Shown here piece by piece: positions 17,005 to 28,184 of a stretch of DNA of 64,000 nt. The position numbers and the translations under genes are program-made. The DNA is from Kuschelorhynchus macadamiae. Taxonomy: Eukaryota; Arthropoda; Insecta; Coleoptera; Curculionidae. The notes beneath the pieces are model-generated. The model saw only the letters and a program-made list of their open reading frames with translations. It had not been told where the DNA came from and made no database searches. The stretch lies in the NCBI GenBank assembly GCA_030620095.1, contig JAUTXW010005187.1, positions 124,001 to 188,000 on the forward strand, in the 5' to 3' direction. Each line of letters starts with the position of its first letter. Within the stretch, counting starts at the first letter, position 1.

Positions 17005-17210
17005 CTATAGCTAGACTCTTTTATTATTGTTAAAAAATCTAGTTTTAGTATCAGTCTTAAGTTGGTTTTTGAAAAAGCCACAGCGTATAGAAACAGCTGC
17101 CAAACGGAAATAAATTAGCGGGAATTACTAAACAGATATATTTTGTTTATTTATTATACCAATGATAATGAATTTCTATCAAGTAACGGCTAACTCGATA
17201 AATTATCTTA
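17005..17210 (+). mobile_element. 3' end of a Penelope-like element
   Basis: The segment parallels the 3' end of the full PLE at 61.4-61.6 kb: TTTTAGTATCAGTCTTAAG, a hairpin followed by GAAACAGCTG, a run resembling its AAATAAA stretch, and the tail TAATGAATTTCTATCAAG followed by AACGGCTAA. No coding part is attached, so it is a strongly 5'-truncated copy. 5' truncation is usual for target-primed retroelements. Confidence 0.65.
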
Positions 17211-18272
17211 AGTTTTATTTTAATTAAGTCCAACAATGTAAGCAGTACTGTACACACTGTATATTATATATAGCACATTGCCATATGTAATTTGTGATAA
17301 ACTCAAAACCTTTTGTTATTTAAGTTTAGTTGTATTTAGTATATAATTGGGTTTCAAAAACATCATTTTGCACTGTGGTTTTTAAACGCATATGTATTTC
17401 TACCTTTTTTCATTGATTACCTTTAATTATTAGCTTTCTTTCTTAATACCTTAATGATTCATTTTAGATAGTGGTGTATGCCTGGCTGCCTATTTATTAA
17501 CTTTTACATGGTTAAAAATCTAGTTTCCATTTTGACCTCGAATTATCATTTAAATAAATATTCCCTAAGAGTCCCCAGTCTTGTGCGTATTTAATTATAA
17601 ATCATGTATAAATTATCTAATTTTCTAGTGTTGTCATATTTTTGCTAGTGATTGTTATTCTTTCGAAACAGTAAAACACAGGAATTTATAAGGCTCACTT
17701 AACTTCATCTAAATATAGTTTAAAAACTGCGTAAACAGCAGATTTGTAAAAATCTGATCTTGATCTGACATGCGATGACTTGATTCTCGCGAAAAACATC
17801 TGCTGATGAGGTATTTACGTTGCCTAAATATTGCCTATCAAAGCCTACTATATTTTTTTGATAGTCAGAAAAGTTAAAAATTCGACTTTTGGAATGCTGG
17901 AATTGCGTTTTCTATCAATGTGCGGCAAGCCCGCAACTGCCCCCGTGCCAGCCTAGTTTGGTGAAGCCCCGCCTTAAGGTACAAACCTTAATGGCGGCCT
18001 AATAATTTTTTTAAAACTTTAGCCTGACAAACAACTTATTAGATTAATTTCAAATTGTGTGTAATTAAAAATAGGGATAAACTGGTAGGAATTCAACGTG
18101 ACGTAATAAAATAGCTTGTGCCAACGTAAAAACTCCTTATTGAATTTGTTTTATATTATGCCCAAAAATCAAGTGTGACATAGATAGAAACTGATAAAAT
18201 ATTGATAAGAATCCAAAATGATGGAACAAAACGACGCTCAATAATAAATGTTTGAAAAGACAGAGTATGTAT
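17211..18272. other. Gene-free region
   Basis: No gene seen. An imperfect hairpin (CCGCCTTAAGGT, 4-nt loop, ACCTTAATGGCGG) lies at about 17969-17997; its meaning is unknown. Confidence 0.35.
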
Positions 18273-18667
18273 AGTGCGGGACACGAAAGAAAACCGGGCG
18301 GAGTCAATCGGTTTAGGATGGTCGGACAAGAAATCTCTTTAAACCAGTGGTGTCCCGTCGTTCTTTAAATATAATGGCACTCCTTTTTGACTATACGCAC
18401 TTCAGATAATTAAAAAATGTAACTATGCTTAATGAACCTTTATCTATATTTGCCTATTTTCTTTCATGTACCGCACTTTTGTGTTGCAAAAAACGGCGAA
18501 CTTTCGAATTTTAAAATGATTTAATTTTGAATTTTTTTGATCGATTTACCTATAAATATATTTTTTCTTGAGTTCTGTCATTAAGGGTTCCCGGGCTACT
18601 GCCTACGTTCACTATTATTGGACCACTCAGTATAGCGATACACGATTTACAAGTAGAGATTTTACAA

Positions 18668-19374
18668 GGGCAGCCAGCCTCAGATCCAGTGGACGAGATT
18701 TATCAAAATTTTAATTTATGCAGTTCGACTTTGGGCTACTCGGGTATGCCAAAAGTGGCCGTCTGTCTCCGTTTGTCATATTACTTTATACAGGGGCCGT
18801 CATTGTGAAGTACTATACAGGGCGTTTCCTAATTTCGTGCTGAAGTTAAAGGGGATGTTTTATGTCCTAAAAGTCTTAACTTTTAAGATACAGGATGGTA
18901 AAGTTTAAAAAGACATTTTTTTTCATCCCAATTCTGATGATATTGTAAATAACTGCATAAAATTTGATTCACATCTTCTATGCATGCATTAATAATGCAT
19001 TAATTGTTAATAAAAAATGCCCTTTTATGCTTAAAAGACGTGTATCAAATTTCACACAGTTATTTATCTATAATAGCATCAGAATTAGGACTTAAAAAAA
19101 AAAAGGTTTTTTTAAAACCCTGTATCTCCAAAGTTAAGACTTTTAGGTTCATATTAAACTTTTTTTTTAAAAAGGTCCAAGAATCGCCCTCCTTTAACAT
19201 TAGCACGCAGATAGGAAATGCCCTGTATAGTACTTCACAATGACCCCCTGTACAAAGTAATATGACAGACGGAGACAAACGGTCACTTTTGGCATACCCG
19301 TATAGCTTGAAGTCGAGCTGCATAAGTTAAAATTTTGATAAATCTTGTTCACTGGAATTAGTGCTGGCTCCCCT
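18668..19374. mobile_element. Fold-back palindromic element inside the DDE transposon
   Basis: Two arms of roughly 300 bp are reverse complements around a centre near 19020; for example, GGACGAGATTTATC at 18700 pairs with GATAAATCTTGTTC at 19337, and CAGGGCGTTTCCTAA at 18819 pairs with AGGAAATGCCCTG at 19215. The outer ends are GGGCAGCCAGC and GCTGGCTCCCC. It has no coding capacity and is a non-autonomous fold-back insert. Confidence 0.7.
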
Positions 19375-20438
19375 ACTATAACTACATTGATGTGTTAATT
19401 TTGGAAAAATATGAGTTCTCTAGTTTTTCAAATATTAATTGCAATATTAGATATTTTTTGACACCCGGTAATGAACAGAAAATTAATTATTTTGAAGCAG
19501 TTTATTGACAGCTACTTTAAGAGCAATTTTAAAAAATATATGAAAAAAAAACTAAGCCATTTTTGAGGTTGACAGCTGTAGTTCTAATGGTTCGATTCCT
19601 TCTAAATCGTTGTCTTCTTCTGAAAATGATGAGGTTTCGTCGCCACTACTTAAAGATCCCAGTGTGATAACTAAATCATCAATAACCGTTTCAATTTTGC
19701 CATCTACTTCCCTTTTTACTCCTGCCGATGCAAGTTCAATAGGATTGACGTCGCACATGTATTGGGGCAGCTTTAAAGGTGTATGACCGAAGTTACGTAA
19801 AAGACCGTCAATTTTATACTTTTTTTTCTAGGATTGTTGGCTGATATTACTTCATATAATTAATATTTTCTCCATGTTGGATCACATACAAGATTGTTCG
19901 ATTTGAGCCACGGTATCATATGAGCTTTTGTAGAGTATTTAGTTGGCACTTTATCTTCTACGTGAGAATGATAAGACGCATTATCCATTACCACGACTGA
20001 TTTGGGAGGAATGTTAGGTAGAAGCTTCTCGAGCAACGACTTTTCAAAATTATCTCTGTTCATCTGTCTATGATAGTCTCCAATTGTTAGTCCCGAGCGA
20101 AAAACTAAAGCAGCACCTGGAACAAATCCGGCTTCTGAACCAGCATGAACTATAATAAAGCGACTACTAGAGCGGATTCCCTGAACAACACCTGTAACAC
20201 TTTCACTTTGCCAACATTTGTTCACTGTCATATCATTATCTACCTAGGTTTCGTCTAGATACACAATATTGCGTCCTTCTTGCCTATATTGCCTTACAGT
20301 TGATAGATATTTCACCCGCCAGTGAAAAATATTTGGTCTCTCCATGAGCAATTTTCGATTATTTTGGCACTTGCGCCATACAAAACCATTTGATCGTAAA
20401 AGCCGATTTAAAGTTTTATATCCGTACGGAAAATCTAT

Positions 20439-20770
20439 TTTTTCTACGACTGCTATGAAAACTGTCTAAAAACGCACGCCAAACAAGATCTGAAAATTAC
20501 TAATTTCACATGATGTGTGAAAACTGCTGTGTGAAATTTTTGCACACAGTTGCTTGCTTATGGGAAATATTTCCTGCCATAGCCTTCTAAGATTTGTGAA
20601 TAGAATTTCGGTTCAAGCTCATATTATTCGTCATTTCATTTTGACATAAGCGTGTAAAAAGATTTCACACGGAGTTTGAAAAAATTTCTCACAGCCTTGT
20701 CAAAGTTGAAAGAATAAAAATAATCAAAATTGTATTTTTATTTTTATTTTCTGCAGTCGTAGAAAAAGTA
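20439..20770. mobile_element. MITE of about 0.33 kb with TTTTTCTACGACTGC ends
   Basis: TTTTTCTACGACTGC at the left and GCAGTCGTAGAAAAA at the right are perfect inverted ends. The insert splits the transposase pseudogene between its N-terminal part and the YGYKTLNRLL region. It contains TGTGTGAAA-type repeats but no frame. Confidence 0.55.
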
Positions 20771-20776
20771 TCGTGT

Positions 20777-20841
20777 GCAACACGTTTGAAAATGACTCTT
20801 TGCACACTCGTGTGCAAAGAGTCAGTTTCTAAACTTGTTGC
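20777..20841. repeat. Near-perfect 65-bp palindrome
   Basis: GACTCTTTGCACAC and GTGTGCAAAGAGTC are perfect 14-bp arms separated by two bases. The pairing extends imperfectly to about 31 bp per arm, out to GCAACA/TTGTTGC. It sits directly beside the MITE. In the scrambled second copy of the element (near 22690) the palindrome is collapsed. Confidence 0.75.
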
Positions 20842-21589
20842 ATAATATACTATTGTTCTTTACAGCACGAAGTAGGGGTTTGCAGGTCGGAATCTTCTTC
20901 AAGTTTATATAAAAATACTCTATTGTTCGTCGAATTACGTGAAGATCACCATCGTCAAATTTATCTTTGTATGATAATCGGGGTCTTTTTTTACCAGGAG
21001 ATTTTAAAGGTGAAGTAGAACATGAGCGATCATTATGTTCTCTTTTTTTTACACTACTTTTCGAAACACCAGTGTAAAATTCAGCGCGTTCTGTTCGATT
21101 TTAAATTGGAATAGTCAAACTATTATTTTCAGCTTCTCTAGTACAGGCCTCTATAACTCTCGCAATAACTTCACGTGCACCGCTTCGAATTGTTTTTCCT
21201 CTTTTGCTTGCCATCGTTACTTTGAAATAATAATTCAAATTCAAGGCAAGGCATTTATATAGAAATGAAAACAAATGCTCGAGATGTATAGACACTACTG
21301 GAAATAGCTAGAACCTTCTAGCGGCAAGTGCATGGAGACTCTAGGCACATCCCAATTACAAGTGGACCAGTGAGAAATTTACTAAATCCTCGATTAATTT
21401 TCCGTACCGCTTAGCTGGCGCACTTTATAGGTGAAGCAGCAAACTATTACAACAAATAAAATAACATAAAATTCATTTGCGTACACAAATTTTGCTTTTC
21501 CGCTTGCTTAAGACTATGAACCTTTATTTTAAGGACCGCCCGGTTTTCTTTCCTGTCCCGCACTTTTTTTTTACCTAATGAAATTTTGG

Positions 21590-22373
21590 AAAGAATAATG
21601 AGGAAACTCTAGTTTTTCAAATATTAATTGCAATATTAGATATTTTTTGACACCCGGTAATGAACAGAAAATTAATTATTTTAAAGAATCAAAATGTAAT
21701 TTTAAAAAATATATGAAAAAAAAACTAAGCATTTTTTAATTACCTAAATTAATTTTCAGATTTGCCCTAAATCGTTGTCTTCTTCTGAAAATGATGATTT
21801 CCCCACAGTTTAATATCATATGGGAACAAATTCAGATAACCGTTTCAAACATCACATCCTTCGTTTTATTTTGGTGTCGTTTGGATTTTAGCTGCGTAGT
21901 GGCATTTTTCGTGTCTAACAAAATCCCGTAAAAGCGGCAATTTTAAAATTTGACGGATTGTTGGCTGATATTACTTCATATAAAATATTTTCTCCATGTT
22001 GGAAAAAAAATTAAATATTTATGATTTTGAATCGTCATTTATTTATTTTGACCTGGTTTTCTGTAATGACGGCAAAATTTTGCAGTCAGCATTTGTACTT
22101 TTCATATTTTTATTTGCACATTACAGAATGTATAGCTATTGAGAAGGCAAAGAACAAATCCGGCTTCTGAAACAGCATGAACTATAATAAAACAAAAGCG
22201 GATTTTGAACAAAATGCCAACATTTGATTTTGGCCAACATTTGTTCACTGTCAAAACTGTTCTTTTCAGAACACAATATTGCGTCCTTCTTGCCTATATT
22301 GCCTTACAGTTGATGTACACCCGCCAGTGAAAAACATTGTCTCTTTTCAATTTTCGATTAAGGCACTAAAAAA

Positions 22374-22422
<49 letters not shown>

Positions 22423-23430
22423 CTACGACTGCGCAAAACAATTAACGCAACGCCTAAAATTTAATTTCACATGATGTGTGAAAACTGCTGTGTGAAATTT
22501 TTGCACACAGTTGGTTGATCCGATTTTGATAGAAGTGTTTATAGAAATTCAAGCTCATATTAATTCGTCGTGAATATTGATATTAAAATTCAATGTTGTT
22601 TGAAAAAATTTCTACAGCCTTGTCAAAAAAAAGAATAAAAATAATCAAAATTTACCAAAGTTTAAAACACCTTGTAGAATAAATCACATCGTGTGCAAGA
22701 GATCTAACCAAAAGACTTGTTGCCAATATAATAAATGTTTTTTTACAGCACAAGTAGGGGTTTGCACAATTTTTCTTCAAGTTTATATAAAAATACTGCA
22801 TTTTGTTTTTAAATGAATTACAGTTCATGTCAAATTTATCTTTGTATGACGTTTTTTTACCAGGAGATTTTAAAGGTGAAGTAGAACATGAGCGATCATT
22901 TTTTTTTTTTTTTTACACTACTTTTCGAAACACCAGTTGTAAAAAGCGCGTTCTGTTCGATTTTAAATTGGAATAGTCAAACTATTATTTTCAGCTTGTC
23001 TAGTACAGGCCTCTATAACTCTCGCAATAACTTCACGTGCACCGCTTCGAATTGTTTTTCCTCTTTTGCTTGCCATCGTTACTTTGAAATAATAATTCAA
23101 ATTCAAGGCAAGGCATTTATATAGATATGAAAACAAATGCGGCAGATGTATAAAAAACTGGAAATACTAAGAACCTTAAAACGGCAACAAAAATAAAATC
23201 CCAATTACAAGTGGGCCAGTGAGAAATTTACTAAATCCTCGATTAATTTTCCGTACCGCTTAGCTGGCGCACTTTATAGGTGAAGCGGCAAACTATTACA
23301 ACAAATAAAATAACATAAAATTCATTTGCGTGCACAAATTTTGCTTTTCCGCTTGCTTAAGACTATGAACCTTTATTTTAAGGACCGCCCGGTTTTCTTT
23401 CCTGTCCCGCACTTTTTTTTTACCTAATAA
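21590..23430. repeat. Scrambled (zipper) second copy of the DDE transposon 3' half
   Basis: Short blocks equal to 19415-21570 alternate with short blocks of other sequence. In the first 560 bp the other blocks equal, in order, pieces of 23500-23940. For example, TCTTCTGAAAATGATGA (as near 19617) is joined directly to TTTCCCCACAGTTTAATATC (as near 23601). The N-terminal coding part MASKRGKTIR-type (near 23070) and the end GTCCCGCAC survive. A (TA)n lies at 22377-22420. I think this is an assembly or polishing product of two haplotypes rather than a real element. Confidence 0.6.
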
Positions 23431-23990
23431 AAGGAAAGATTCATAATGAGGAAACCGGGTACCGTTTTTTCCCCATTCGTAGCACAACTTCCCCAAAAAC
23501 ACCATATTTTAAAGAATCAAAATGTAATGTGTAATAAATTCCAATAATCGCATTTAAATAATTACCTAAATTAATTTTCAGATTTGCCCAGTTCCGTTTT
23601 ATTTCCCCACAGTTTAATATCATATACGGGAACAAATTAGATCCATTCGTAAACATCACATCCTTCGTTTTATTTTGGTGTCGTTTGGATTTTAGCTGCG
23701 TAGTGGCATTTTTCGTGTCTAACAAAATCCCGTATTAAGCGGCTTTAAAATTTGACGGGGCGTGACTGCCCCCCAGCTAAATCACGCTACTTAAAAAAAA
23801 TTAAATATTTATGATTTATGAATCGTCATTTATTTATTTTGACCTCGGTTTTCTGTAATGTACGGCAAAATTTTGCAGTCAGCATTTGTATTTCATATTT
23901 TTATTTGCACATTACAGAATGTATAGCTATTGAGAAGGCAAAGACTGAATGATGATCACATGCAAGTTAGGACAGAGACTGTCTCTATTC
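23431..23990. other. Gene-free flank, partner of the zipper copy
   Basis: No gene is seen. Its sequence also appears, cut into blocks, inside the scrambled copy just upstream. Confidence 0.45.
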
Positions 23991-25274
23991 ATAACATAAC
24001 CTATACTGAAAATCAACAGTTATCGAAATATTCTTATCTAAATAAAACCTGTGTATTTAATAACCTGGCTCTCCGATGTGTTCTGTTAATCCCAAAGAAA
24101 AATAACTTTGTCAGGTCACTGTGTTGACAAGTCATATAATTTATTTACGATCTCTATTTTGATTTCAAATATTGACTATGTGTTTAACAGAGAAAGAAAG
24201 AATTGAAACCTAATAATGCTTGGTACTGGTGATTTCCTAGGACACAAAAAGAAGTTTGTCCTGTTTAACATTTACTCGTCTGCAGTAAAGCAAAATAGAA
24301 AGAAAATGGACGGATACTGGTAGTGCTACTGGTAACACGCTTTGGAAAAGGCCTTGTCCAGATGAAAAGAAACTAGACGTTCTGGAACTTTTGATAATCC
24401 ACATTCCTCACCTACTGTGTCTCTCTCTGAAAATAACTACATCAAACAACAGTTTCCAAATTTTTGAAAAAAGAAAATTTTTATCCCTATAAAGTGAAAT
24501 TCGTTCAAGAATTAGTAAATGATGATTCAGATCGCAGAAACGAGTTTTGCGAAATTATGACCAACATGTGTAATCATGATCCATTATTTGTCAAAAGAAT
24601 TTGTTTCACAGATGAGGCAACATTTTGTACACAATAAGAAGGAAATAAACAAAATTTTAAAACTGGGCACAAGAAAATCCTAAATGTACTGGGAAAGTCA
24701 TACACAGTATCGTCAAAGTGTTAATGTAGGGGCAGGTATTGTAGGCAATAAAGTTATAGGTCCATATTTATTTGATTCCTCACTAACGGGGCAAAATCTT
24801 CAATTTTTGAAAACACACTTATACCAGCATTAGCTACCCTACATCCTAATGTAAACGATCGGATCTTCCCAGTGAACTGTTATGGTATCAACAGGATGGG
24901 GCAAAAATTTTGCAGCTGATGTCAGGAAATACTTAAATGAAACCTTTCCAAGACGATGGATTGTGGGACAAAGAATGGCCGGCAACTGGGCTAGCCCAAC
25001 TTTTTTCTTTGGGGGTATGTGAAAAACGAAGTCTATAAAAATAAGCCAATACTATTGAAATTCTTAAGGATCGTATTCGAACTGTTATAAGAAATATTCA
25101 ATGTGATACGGTTACTAATGTGCAACTATAGTTTTTATCTAGGGCATTGTAGAACTGTAAATGGTGGACATTTTCAAAATTTTTTTTCTTATTTAATTTC
25201 CTGATATGTGTTTTATGTTTTATTTAGATAAACATATTTCGATAACTGTTGATTTTCAGTATAGGTTATGTTAT
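23991..25274 (+). mobile_element. Mariner-type element with about 58-bp TIRs
   Basis: AACATAACCTATACTG followed by AAAATCAACAGTTATCG at the left is matched by CGATAACTGTTGATTTT followed by CAGTATAGGTTATGTT at the right. Each arm is about 58 bp and ends at GTTTTATTTAG, next to the interior. TA precedes the repeat on each side. Length (1.28 kb) fits a classical mariner, unlike the long-armed elements of the window. The interior is a degraded plus-strand transposase. Confidence 0.75.
24130..25170 (+). pseudogene. Strongly degraded mariner-type transposase
   Basis: Recognisable pieces in order, in several frames: NDDSDRRNEFCEIM, VKRICFTDEATF (first catalytic Asp), SVNVGAGIVGNKVIGPY, LTGQNLQFLKTHL, then near 24890 a WYQQDGA-like stretch in a shifted frame, DVRKYLNETFPRRWIV and NWASPTFFFGG where relatives have SPDLTPLDFFLWG. 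Only the remains of the third motif are seen. It resembles the 54.4-55.3 kb transposase (same RRxFCEIM segment). Many indels. Confidence 0.65.
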
Positions 25275-25359
25275 ACCAAAAATGTTTAGAATTTCATAAG
25301 AATTCAAATCATCAGAAAAAAATAAGACCAAATAAAAATGTGGAACCCTTTATTGTTTT

Positions 25360-25398
25360 GTCAAGCTTTCGGGATTAATTAATCCCTTTCTCAGGACT
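25360..25398 (-). ncRNA. Hammerhead-ribozyme-like hairpin at the PLE 3' end
   Basis: The minus strand reads CCTGAGAA, stem GGGATTA, loop, TAATCCC, GAAAGC. This has the layout CTGANGA - helix II - GAAA of PLE hammerheads, but CTGAGAA has lost a core base. Probably an inactive remnant. Confidence 0.45.
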
Positions 25399-26149
25399 TT
25401 TCTACAAATAATAAAAAAAACAAGTTAGAAACTAACTAATAAGTATAATAAGTTTGCCAATGTATTGTTTGCTATTATATATATAAACCAAATAAAAAGG
25501 AGACACACATTTAGTTGCACCAAATCATCATTCTCAGGTTTATTTAAAATTTTAAGAGTTAAAAGATTGAGCGGAAATGAATTTAAAAACTTTTAAAAAC
25601 ATGTCCATCGTGGAACTTCATTTTGTTAACTAGCAAACACGTTTTTTAGAGGAATTTTGAACACGAAATTAGAGGGGGCATGAGTGAGAGAACTACAAAT
25701 ATTATTTTTAACAAGAAGAAAGAAATAGAGAGAGTAAACTAAATTGGAGTTTGAAGGCACAACGCAGAAGCATGACGGGTTGCCTATCTTACAGTGGTGT
25801 ATATACAATGTTCAACCTAATTCGATCTAATTTGTAAAAGTGTATACATAGTAATATGTTTATTTTATAATGGTAATTATTTAAGAGTATAAGTGTGAAA
25901 GGTCACGAAGAACCTTTAAATTATAATAGTTGCCCTGTATAGTTGTAAAATAATTAATTATCCAGACAATAGCACTATAAAGACAAAATAGGAAATAATT
26001 TATGTAATAATATTAGTTGTAATGGTATATATGACATTTATAATATGGAAATTTATAAACTACTACTATAATGTTAAAATACGTATATGGAGCTGAGGTT
26101 TTGGGTGTCACACTTTTTGTGGGTGTTGGAGGTTTATACGTATCATTTC

Positions 26150-27830
26150 TAGAAAACTGCGTTTATAATAAGAGGACGCTTTATCCAAAATCTCAGCGCC
26201 ACCTCAATTAAGGGAGTGGTTTTCGTTCATGAAATGTTCACTCAGTGCACAGAAAGAAACCCCTCTCCAACAGTCGGTCTTATATGATGTAATTCTACTT
26301 CTAGAGGTTTGTCCTATAGAAGATAATACACTCATTACATGGAATTTTGTAAACTATATTGTAATTCTCTAGTAGTGACAAAGTTATTTTAGATTGCGTG
26401 AACAAGAGATCGCTGTCTTAATCTCAGTATTTTTAAAAATATTAATAAGTCTGTTAGTAAGGTTCTTAATATGTGGAAGAGAACAAAAGAACAACCCGTT
26501 GAAAGGAGGATCCTCTATGGAGGAACAATCTCTCTCAAAAGGTCTTTAATATTATGTTCAGTTTGAAACAAAATTTTTAGTACTAGTTTTAAAGGGTAAA
26601 CATTTCCTAGAAAAAATGTTTTTAAGTTGTTGTAAGGTCAACTTTCTTTTAGTCGGATGAGTGAGTCTGATAGCCCGAGTTTTTATGCCCATAATGAGTT
26701 TAGTTTTCATGCGAACCGAGTGGTCAGAATAGGTAGCTAATGAACCTATTAGAACAGTAAGGCTTTCTGTACCATTGTGTTTGTAAAATATTGTCTTCTG
26801 TATGAATAACTAACATGTCGAAGAAAGGGATGTTGTTGTTAGTCTCCTCCTCGCATGTAAATTGAATATGGTTATTAAACGAGTTAAAGATATCAAAAGC
26901 TACTTAAATTCTACCCCCGGGAAGTGCGAGTAAAAGGTCGTCCAACTAACGTTTGACAAACTATACGTGAAAGGGCATAAGGTCAATGCAATACTTTATT
27001 AAATCATCCAGTAGGAAATTTACTAAAATTGGTGAGATAGTAGATCCCATAAGTGTACCAAAAATTTGTTCGTAGTAAGAGTTATTGAATACTAATATAT
27101 TTGAGTCAAAAATGAATTTCATTAAGCTTTCAAAAAATCAGCCCAGAACACAAAATTGGGTGATTCCAGTGATTTCTAAGGCTGTTTGGTATAGCGTTTA
27201 ATGGAAGGTTGGTAAATAGCGAAACAACATCAAAACTGACAATAACATAGTTATTAGGTAACTGAAAATTATTGATAAAGCTACTGAAAGAAAAAAAAAC
27301 TTTTACATAATAATCATTGTTTTTGTCATAAGCACGTATGAGAAACTCAGCAATATAAGATGCTAGTGCACCATTAGAGCAGGTAATAGCTATAGGCCTC
27401 ATAGACAGTGCAGGTTTATGGATTTTAAGTAGAGTGTAAAATCTAGGCGCTACAGTGTTATAAGTAGCCATTTTATTAGCAATTACGCCATCTATAATGC
27501 CCTTGTCTTTGAGTTATTTAACTAACTTGTTTGCTTTCAGCTGCAGTGTATAGGTAGGGTTGTTGTTTAGTTTTTTATAATATTGTGTGTCATCTAATAA
27601 TTTTTGACTTTTAGTGAGGTAATCTTCCCTTTCAATAGTAACATTTCCCTTATCACTACGTACGATATATAAATATGGATGGTCTTTAAGGAAGAGCTTA
27701 ATTTTGTTAAAAATTTTGTTAAAATGTGGATTAATATTATAATTTTAATGAATAAAATTGCTAAGAACGTTAGTAAATTCAGCCCTAAAGCAGTCTCTCT
27801 ATTCATGCGGAAAATCATGTATAATCCATT
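26150..27830 (-). pseudogene. Penelope-type reverse transcriptase pseudogene
   Basis: The best-preserved part (27471-27130) reads FYTLLKIHKPALSMRPIA, then VIVSFDVVSLFTNLPL, the RT motif A with catalytic Asp. Further down, in other frames, come QIFGTLMGSTISPIL (motif B-like) and, near 26200, a stretch resembling LSEHFMNENHSL and VALRFWIK. This order (KxHK-RPI, SFDVxxLFTN, GxxMGSxxSP) is typical of PLE RTs. Stops and frameshifts occur throughout. Confidence 0.65.
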
Positions 27831-27904
27831 CTAGATCTGAGAGAATGTGACAAAAATAATGTCTTTAACAGAGGGAGAGATGTCAAATTTAGAACCTAAA
27901 CACA

Positions 27905-27939
27905 CCTTTCGCAAAAAATGTTTATTTTCTTCTTCAGGG
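27905..27939 (-). ncRNA. Hammerhead-ribozyme-like hairpin at the PLE 5' side
   Basis: The minus strand reads CCCTGAAGA, stem AGAAAAT, loop AAAC, ATTTTTT, GC, GAAAGG. The core CTGAAGA fits the CUGANGA consensus and GAAA follows the helix. Pairing of the flanking helices was not computed. Confidence 0.4.
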
Positions 27940-28101
27940 CTAAAAATGAAACATTTATGTTAAACAAATAATATATCAATAAAAAATATATTTAACTTAC
28001 TGCTAGGTGCAATTAATGAAAGAGAACTTTTCTCAGAAAACGTTTTAAAGGTGTATAAATACTAAAAAATATTACAAACAAATAAAGTATAATAAAAAGA
28101 C

Positions 28102-28105
<4 letters not shown>

Positions 28106-28181
<76 letters not shown>
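28106..28181. repeat. (TA)n microsatellite, left flank of a mariner-type copy
   Basis: About 38 TA units. The flank just upstream (TGTTAAACAAATAATATATC, near 27959) reappears immediately after the tract at 28182. Confidence 0.95.

Positions 28182-28184
<3 letters not shown>

Larger units (their letters stand above)
19552..21232 (-). pseudogene. Broken DDE-superfamily endonuclease (IS630-like) transposase
   Basis: The minus-strand N-terminus MASKRGKTIRSGAREVIAR (from 21232) is a HTH-type start typical of this insect family. Further on come LMERPNIFHWRVKYLS, VYLDET (first catalytic Asp), FIIVHAGSEAGFVPGAAL, VVVMDNASYHS (second) and CDVNPIELASAGVKREV (third position, Glu of NPIE). The C-terminus is acidic and ends at 19552. 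Stops and frameshifts are frequent, and a MITE with TTTTTCTACGACTGC ends is inserted in the coding region. The spacing from the second to the third catalytic residue is far longer than in the mariner-type elements here. Family name uncertain. Confidence 0.65.
18273..21564 (-). mobile_element. DDE_3 DNA transposon with GTGCGGGACA ends, multiply nested
   Basis: The left end AGTGCGGGACACGAAAGAAA and the right end, reversed, AGTGCGGGACAGGAAAGAAA continue as matching inverted repeats for about 28 bp. The interior holds a minus-strand transposase pseudogene. A 0.7-kb fold-back element (18668-19374), a 0.33-kb MITE (about 20439-20770) and a 65-bp palindrome (20777-20841) are inserted. The target duplication is unclear: left flank TAT, right flank TTT. 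A second, scrambled copy follows immediately. Confidence 0.75.
25300..27980 (-). mobile_element. Penelope-like element with terminal ribozyme-like hairpins
   Basis: A minus-strand PLE relic. Reverse-transcriptase motifs lie between about 27800 and 26700 and GIY-YIG-side remnants near 26200. A hairpin with ribozyme-like core sequence is seen both upstream (27905-27939) and downstream (25360-25398) of the coding part, as expected for PLEs flanked by pseudo-LTRs. No target duplication identified. Confidence 0.65.

Noticed and set aside
19589..19605. GGTTCGATTCC, a tRNA T-loop-like motif
   Set aside because: It lies in minus-strand coding sequence of the DDE element and no acceptor or anticodon stems fit.
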